This document shows, piece after piece, positions 59,501 to 64,000 of a stretch of 64,000 nt of DNA. Below the pieces are notes generated by a model that was not told the DNA's origin, did not search any database, and saw only the letters and a list, made by a program, of their open reading frames with translations. Numbering within the stretch: the first letter of the stretch is position 1; every line of letters begins with the position of its first letter. The stretch is from Carya illinoinensis (lineage: Eukaryota > Streptophyta > Magnoliopsida > Fagales > Juglandaceae), in the NCBI RefSeq assembly GCF_018687715.1, contig NC_056754.1:13476501-13540500 (forward strand), in the 5' to 3' direction. A program made the translations under genes and the position numbers.

Positions 59501-62005
59501 AAAAGACAAAAAATAATGCCAAAAAACTATTTCTACATGAAAATTTTAGCAAAGAAGCAACAAGTTTGGCAAAACATAAACCCCTACTTCAAGTCACCTA
59601 TACTATTAACTTCCTTTTTTATGTGCAAAAATAATAATTAATTGAATTGGAATGGGTTTACCTTGAAGAAAATGTTGTATCTTTGACCCGAACTCTGCTA
59701 TTCCTGATGCGGCCCAATATTGGAAATTCTGCAATTCCCAAGGTCTCAGCCCTCTGAAGACCATAAAAACAGGATTGTGAGATTAGCTGTAATGTAGAGA
59801 ACGTCTTGGAAATGAAACCTTGGCATTAAAAGATGTAAATTGTAATAAAAGATACGGCGATAAGGATGCTAAAACAATGTAGAGGAAATTTACAATGAAA
59901 AATCTGCATCAACACTCAGAAAGTCCAATACGTCAATTACCTCAATGAGATATGGCAAATCAAATTTGCAAATGTTATATCCAATTATGATATCAGGGTC
60001 CACTTCACGGATAAAGTCCTGCAAGAAAACCTACTTATTAGATTATAAACATGCATAGATAGACCGTTCATACATTTAAGTTCTACCATACATTGGCTAC
60101 ATTTTTTATCAGTAAATAATAAATTTTATTAATGGAAATAGGCTTGGCTACATTTCAATGAAAAAGAAGTTTCATAAAAAACCGAAGGGAAAGTAAAAAT
60201 GATATATCGTTCACTACTTACTACATTTCTATCAAAACTAATCCATCAATACACAATAGAGACGATAATTGGCACCATTACATAAAGAACTTTTATTCAC
60301 TCTGTCAACAATTCATATGCACGGTTAATCATAATCATAATTTAATGGGCTTTATTTCGATAACCCTGTCCAAAAGAGAGCTAAGTTAGCTTGATCTATG
60401 AATTACATCATAGATTATTAGTGTTTCTGATGTTTTCCTAATTGATATTATTAATCTAATTGGGTTTAGCAAATATAGTGACCATATCCTCTTTCTAAGC
60501 TATAATAATAAAAATTTTAACACTCCATTAATTTTCGGTTATGGAGTTCATGTTTTTATACAGCATAGAACGATATGTTAAATTTAAGTTACACATGATG
60601 TAGCATTCTGTAATATTCTGCCACTCGGTAGCTATTTATCTGATTAATATTTTTTTAAAACTGCTGTTGGGTTAAATATCACCCACGAACTTATCATGAA
60701 TAAAAATTGTGTTGATTGGATGTCAGTCTCTATCCAAAACGAAAATTACATACCCAGTATATTTTAAATAGATTAAGGTTTTCCCAGAAGAGGTTTTCAT
60801 CTCCAATGATCTTGATATTTGATGAGCATGATGATTTGATGAACATGGCAACACGATGACAAATTGAAGGTATGCTACAAAACAGTTTGGTGACTACAAG
60901 TTCACAACTACACTCACAAAGCATATTACTCTCTTGATTTTGACAATTTCCCTTGTCTTCAAATTAAAAGGTCAATTACAAAGTAAAATGTGAAGTCAAA
61001 GTTTCAATGGTGAAGATAGACTGATAGCTTAAAGAACCTAATATCAAGAAAAATAAAACTTAAAACTAGAATGCTGTCGTCATAGAAGTGGTAACAGAAA
61101 TCCATAAGCACTCTTGGACAATGCAAGACACAACACACCAAGACATATGATATAGCTAGTTTTAAGAATATGGGACTCACATTCACATATAATTCAAACA
61201 ATCAATGGGAAGATCAAGGCCAAGGGCAAACAAATTTTGTACAGTTATTTTTTATAAGTAAAAATTAACTGTACAAAATCTTACAGTTAATTTAACTGTG
61301 TATAGATAAAAAACCATACTCTCCAAGCTAACAAAACTTTTCTCTCTGTATCAAAAGACATCACGTCAACACCAACAATTGAAGAGCATGTGTTAAGGGT
61401 CATCACATTCCGAATAAATGGCTGGTCCTCTCCCTGCAAAGTTACTAGATTGGCCACCTAAAAAGAAATGAGCAATTTCACTTCAAAAAGCATAAAACAA
61501 AATGATATTATAAAGCAAGTAAATTCTCTTCCCCAAATAAATCAAATAGATAACAAAGAAGAACCTGGATAACGGGATCATGGGTAGGCTCAGGAAAATG
61601 ACCTTTACGACCAGCACACTCAATGTCAAAACTAAGTACGCGAAACGGAGCCATCTTTGAGAATTCCCCTTCTGGGGAATGGCTGATCAGCTCTGAATAC
61701 CTAGATAAGTTGTTAAGGAAGGTTCTTCATAGGAAGAAAAGGTCTCGATAAGAAACATAACTGGACCCTTCTCCTAAGTGATACAATTACCTATCATCCT
61801 TGAGGATACAGGCAATCAAACTCTAATTGACAGTACGACAAATTCTTTGCTGTCTTCTTATATTTTCCAGCAGGAACTTCAATCCAATTCCCACCAACAA
61901 TATTACGGTCAATCATAAAACGAAGAGCAAAAAGAACATTGCTTTCAAATGTAATGAAGCTCTTCGTGCCAAAACCAGTAATTTGTATGCCTCTATCAAG
62001 AATAC
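47032..62005 (-). CDS. POLD1: DNA polymerase delta catalytic subunit, 26 coding exons, 5' end outside the window
   Basis: Leading/lagging-strand replicative polymerase with 3'-5' proofreading. Exons (high to low): 62005-61810, 61700-61565, 61457-61320, 60018-59941, 59753-59662, 59227-59161, 59060-58989, 56133-56047, 54382-54263, 54166-54068, 51823-51716, 51576-51481, 51345-51280, 51160-51104, 50987-50900, 50808-50729, 50045-49932, 49245-49131, 49053-48881, 48726-48655, 48551-48477, 48357-48268, 48175-48015, 47534-47461, 47341-47254, 47119-47032. Every junction is GT-AG and frame-consistent, giving ~876 codons with no stop; plant POLD1 is ~1095 aa, so ~220 N-terminal residues lie past 64000. 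Motifs: Exo I FDIEC, Exo [10 protein letters not shown], Exo III YCLKDAYLP; Pol A DFASLYPS, Pol [10 protein letters not shown], Pol C YGDTDS; C-terminal CysA (CIGC...CSHC) and CysB (CQEC...CTSRDC, iron-sulphur in the family). Ends RWNF-stop. Apparently intact. Confidence 0.96.
48410..48422 (+). repeat. C13-A11 homopolymer junction in a POLD1 intron
   Basis: Thirteen C directly followed by eleven A, between the exons at 48477 and 48357. Only about 50 bp from a splice donor. Confidence 0.9.
52111..52462. repeat. MITE of the TCATCTCATCTCA-end family in a POLD1 intron
   Basis: About 350 bp with inverted ends (TTGGGGAATGAGATGA at left; TGAGATGAGATGACTTTCCC at right). Same interior as 45405-45784. 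Lies in the 2.2-kb intron between the exons at 54068 and 51823. Confidence 0.75.
53470..53527 (+). repeat. Compound (GA)n(GACA)n microsatellite in a POLD1 intron
   Basis: (GA)n, then five to six GACA units, then GAGAGCCACAGAGAGA. Confidence 0.95.
54732..55665 (-). mobile_element. 5'-truncated LINE in a POLD1 intron
   Basis: The poly-T run 54731-54749 is the minus-strand poly(A) tail, followed by GATGAATAA. The coding remnant has the C-terminal zf-RVT region ([19 protein letters not shown] at 55385-55651). A 14-bp target duplication, GAAAAACAAAACTT at 54718-54731 and GAAAAGCAAAACTT at 55666-55679, differs at one base. Broken by stops and by a nested SINE. Confidence 0.85.
54866..55145 (+). 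mobile_element. tRNA-derived SINE nested in the LINE
   Basis: 280 bp flanked by exact 13-bp duplications AAAATCATGGACA (54853-54865 and 55146-55158). The head has an A-box-like GGGGTTGGCCCATGTG and a B-box-like GGTTCAACACC about 55-60 bp later, as in Pol III SINEs. It contains four GGTCTT units and ends in an A-rich tail (TTTAAAAAAG). Confidence 0.8.
56936..58365 (-). mobile_element. Second LINE 3' fragment in a POLD1 intron
   Basis: Minus-strand LINE C-terminal coding remnants: 57859-58365 ([20 protein letters not shown] ... [13 protein letters not shown]) and 56934-57269 ([18 protein letters not shown]). Homologous to parts of the right-edge LINE but clearly diverged. The left end is (TA)n at 56936-56956; no clear target duplication. 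Confidence 0.8.
57128..57590 (-). repeat. 231-bp tandem duplication inside the second LINE
   Basis: 57128-57358 and 57359-57590 are about 95 percent alike (both begin TATGAAGAAAGAAATTCTTC and end near ATCTCATCCCACAG). The duplication must postdate insertion or the source copy's decay. Confidence 0.9.
59252..59464 (-). mobile_element. SINE-like element in a POLD1 intron
   Basis: The poly-T run from 59252 is the minus-strand tail. The minus-strand head carries AAGGTTCAAATCCCC, a B-box match. Short TCAGAA repeats at 59246-59251 and 59465-59470 may be the target duplication. A different family from the SINE at 54866. Confidence 0.65.
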
Positions 62006-62266
62006 CTGTCAATGTTTTAGCATGTTGACAAGAAATCATATCATTTACAAAAAAAAATTCTCTTAAGAATAAGCCTCTTGTTTTAAACCTTAAAAGCAAC
62101 TGCATAATTATATAAATTACACTATTAGCTACATGAGGACAAGATTATGCTGCATAAAACCTTTATCAATAGACTATAGGAAAGAAAAATAATACAAAAA
62201 GAGAAAATGAAAGAGAATGAAAAACTATTCTCAAAGATGATTTTTGTTGTTTTTTTTTTTTTTTTT

Positions 62267-64000
62267 GATGAATAAATAAATATATTGATCAAAGAATGGC
62301 AAAGCCAGTTATACTAGTCTAATGCCCTAACTAGGTAGGCACATTAGAGACAAGAAAATCTTGAAGAACCATGCCATTAAAATCCACAGCTATGGCCCAA
62401 CTACAAAGAGTTCTGAAAAATAAATCTTTTAGTTCCTCTAGAGATCTTTCTTGGTCTTCAAAAGTCCTCTCATTGCACTCCTGCCATAAGCACCACATAA
62501 TGCATAGAGGAATCATCTTCCACATTGCTCTGATTGGTTGCCTTCCTCTTAAATTTGGCCAACTAGCCAAAGCTGCCTGCACCGTCTTCGGCATAACCCA
62601 TGCCATGTCTAGTCGAGTAAATACCTCATTCCAAAGGGTTCCGGCTGTGTCACAATGCAGGAAAAGGTGCTCTACCGACTCACCCTCTCTTTTACACATA
62701 CAACACCACTCTGTAATAATAATCCTCCTTTTTCTCAAGTTGTCAATTGTGAGAATCTTCCCCAGAGAAGCTGTCCAGACAAAGAAGGAGACTTTGGGTG
62801 GTGCCTTGTGTCTCCAAATCCTTTTCCAAGGGAACTGAGCATTTGGCTCCATAGTAAGAGCCTTATAGAACGAGCGAACAGTGAAAGCGCCTTTAGCTGC
62901 CGGCTTCCACCACATCACATCCTCAAGCTGCCTGTTTGGTCTGATGGCATATATTAGGCTATAAAACTCAGCAAAGCCACTTACTTCCCAATCTTGTGCC
63001 GCCCTACTAAAGGTAACATTCCAATGAATATATCCCCCCGTGGTCTCCAAAACATCTTCCACTGAAACGTCCTTTGCACTTGCTATCTGAAAGAGAGAGG
63101 GAAATAAATCTTGCAAGGCCCTATTGTCACACCAAACATCACTCCAGAATTTTATCCTTGAGCCCACACCCAGCTGTAACTTCACAAAGCGATTAAACAC
63201 TTCCCATCCTCTTCTTATGTGTTTCCACAACCCAACACCATAGGCTCCCCTTACTTCTCTAGAGCACCAATCCCCCCAAAGCACACCATATTTCTTTTCG
63301 ATCACCTTTTTCCATAATGATTCTGGTTCTATCGCATATCTCCACAGCCATTTTCCTAGTAAAGCTCGATTGAACACCCTTAGGTTTTTAATCCCCAACC
63401 CTCCACCCGAGATTGGACGACAAACCTGTGCCCACTTAACCAGATGAAACTTAAACTCCTCCCTCATCCCCCCCCACAAGAAGTCACGTTGTAGTTTCTC
63501 AATACGTGCCGCTACACTCGCTGGTATTGGAAAAAGAGATAAGAAATAAGTAGGTAGGTTAGAGAGAGTACTCTTTATCAGAGTCAACCTACCACCTTTA
63601 GACAAATACATTCTCTTCCATCCCGCCAATCTCTTCTCAATTTTTTCAATCACAGTATTCCAGACCGACAACGCCCTTGAGGCACTACCCAGAGGAAGTC
63701 CCAAATAAGTCATAGGTAATGACGTTATCTTGCACCCCAACAATCTAGCTAACTGGCGCGTGTTAGGCACATCCCCTATTGGCACCAGTTCTGACTTCTC
63801 TAGGTTCACCTTCAACCCGGACACTGCCTCAAAACAAAGGAATAAAGCCTTCAGTGCTTGCATCTGATTTTGTTCCGCTTCACACATGATAAGGGTGTCA
63901 TCTGCAAACAAAAGGTGAGAAATATTAATAAAACCCCTCTCCGGGGTTCCTATCTTAAAACCCTCAACGAAGCCACTCGTAACCAAGGCCGTAATCATCC
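62267..64000 (-). mobile_element. LINE (L1-type), 3' part, running off the window
   Basis: The poly-T run 62250-62266 is the minus-strand tail and is followed by GATGAATAAATAAA, the same 3' end as the LINE at 54732. Encodes the frame at 62331-63998. It sits upstream (gene sense) of the POLD1 exon at 62005, thus presumably in an intron. Confidence 0.92.
62331..63998 (-). CDS. LINE ORF2 C-terminal part: reverse transcriptase and zf-RVT, partial
   Basis: 555 codons open to the right edge, so the first methionine shown is not the true start. The RT catalytic FADD is near residue 32 (HLLFADDTLIMCE), followed by GLKVNLEKSE and TYLGLPLG of the RT thumb region. Then come a long LINE-specific region (GKWLWRY, FWSDVWCDN) and a zf-RVT domain (CCMCKREGESVEHLFLHC) near 445-462. 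It lacks the N-terminal endonuclease, which would lie outside. No internal stop, so this copy is younger than the two in the other introns. Confidence 0.92.
   Translation of the reverse strand: MITALVTSGFVEGFKIGTPERGFINISHLLFADDTLIMCEAEQNQMQALKALFLCFEAVSGLKVNLEKSELVPIGDVPNTRQLARLLGCKITSLPMTYLGLPLGSASRALSVWNTVIEKIEKRLAGWKRMYLSKGGRLTLIKSTLSNLPTYFLSLFPIPASVAARIEKLQRDFLWGGMREEFKFHLVKWAQVCRPISGGGLGIKNLRVFNRALLGKWLWRYAIEPESLWKKVIEKKYGVLWGDWCSREVRGAYGVGLWKHIRRGWEVFNRFVKLQLGVGSRIKFWSDVWCDNRALQDLFPSLFQIASAKDVSVEDVLETTGGYIHWNVTFSRAAQDWEVSGFAEFYSLIYAIRPNRQLEDVMWWKPAAKGAFTVRSFYKALTMEPNAQFPWKRIWRHKAPPKVSFFVWTASLGKILTIDNLRKRRIIITEWCCMCKREGESVEHLFLHCDTAGTLWNEVFTRLDMAWVMPKTVQAALASWPNLRGRQPIRAMWKMIPLCIMWCLWQECNERTFEDQERSLEELKDLFFRTLCSWAIAVDFNGMVLQDFLVSNVPT

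Noticed and set aside
61801..61809. Donor at the AG|GTAATT just after the in-frame TGA/TAG near 61790 for the 62005-61810 exon
   Set aside because: Would include in-frame stops; the GTATCC donor at 61809 restores the frame into [13 protein letters not shown] of the next exon.
1..64000. tRNA, rRNA or CRISPR loci
   Set aside because: Only the tRNA-like heads of SINEs were seen; no cloverleaf-capable tRNA, rRNA segment or spaced direct-repeat array.

Overview
The window is nuclear DNA of a woody dicot. Fagales (walnut/pecan/oak type) is my inference from the AT-rich MITE families and the density of degraded LTR elements. Host genes have plant GT-AG introns, and most of the DNA is transposon-derived. 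There is no bacterial, organellar or CRISPR content.

Layout. (1) 0.4-8.05 kb: a probable Mutator-like element (MULE) with diverged ~55-bp terminal inverted repeats. It carries two convergent intact genes: a small GRF-zinc-finger/membrane-tail protein (+) and a 770-aa FAR1-type MULE transposase (-). Each gene appears to start in GC-rich subterminal repeats next to a TIR and to have a 5'UTR intron, which resembles MuDR. (2) 9.0-10.1 kb: an intact two-exon class I methyltransferase gene, followed by a full-length but dead Ty1/copia element (10314-15501, TSD GAATC). (3) 15.9-16.5 kb: palindromic MITEs. (4) 18.5-19.56 kb: a pseudogene of a SIS3-type RING-H2 E3 ligase, cut by (5) a 13-kb Ty3/gypsy Tat-lineage element (19559-32526, TSD TTAAT). 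That element has an archaeal-type second RNase H, a ~1-kb tandem array and an antisense extra ORF with an apparent intron. Its pol is interrupted by a 2.1-kb solo LTR (27925-30057, TSD CGCGT). (6) 33.4-34.35 kb: a FAR1-related pseudogene. (7) 34-47 kb: AT-rich intergenic DNA with MITEs, a PPR remnant and two small intact ORFs (58 aa and 54 aa) that look alike. (8) 47.0-62.0 kb: 26 coding exons of the DNA polymerase delta catalytic subunit (POLD1) on the minus strand. All exonuclease, polymerase and C-terminal cysteine motifs are present; the first ~220 residues lie beyond the right edge. Its introns hold a MITE, two SINEs and three LINE 3' ends, the last running off the window.

The clearly functional host genes are POLD1 and the methyltransferase, with the two small ORFs as plausible additions. 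The FAR1 and GRF genes are most simply the two genes of one DNA transposon. The order of nesting (pseudogene < Tat element < solo LTR; POLD1 intron < LINE < SINE) is supported by target-site duplications read directly from the sequence.
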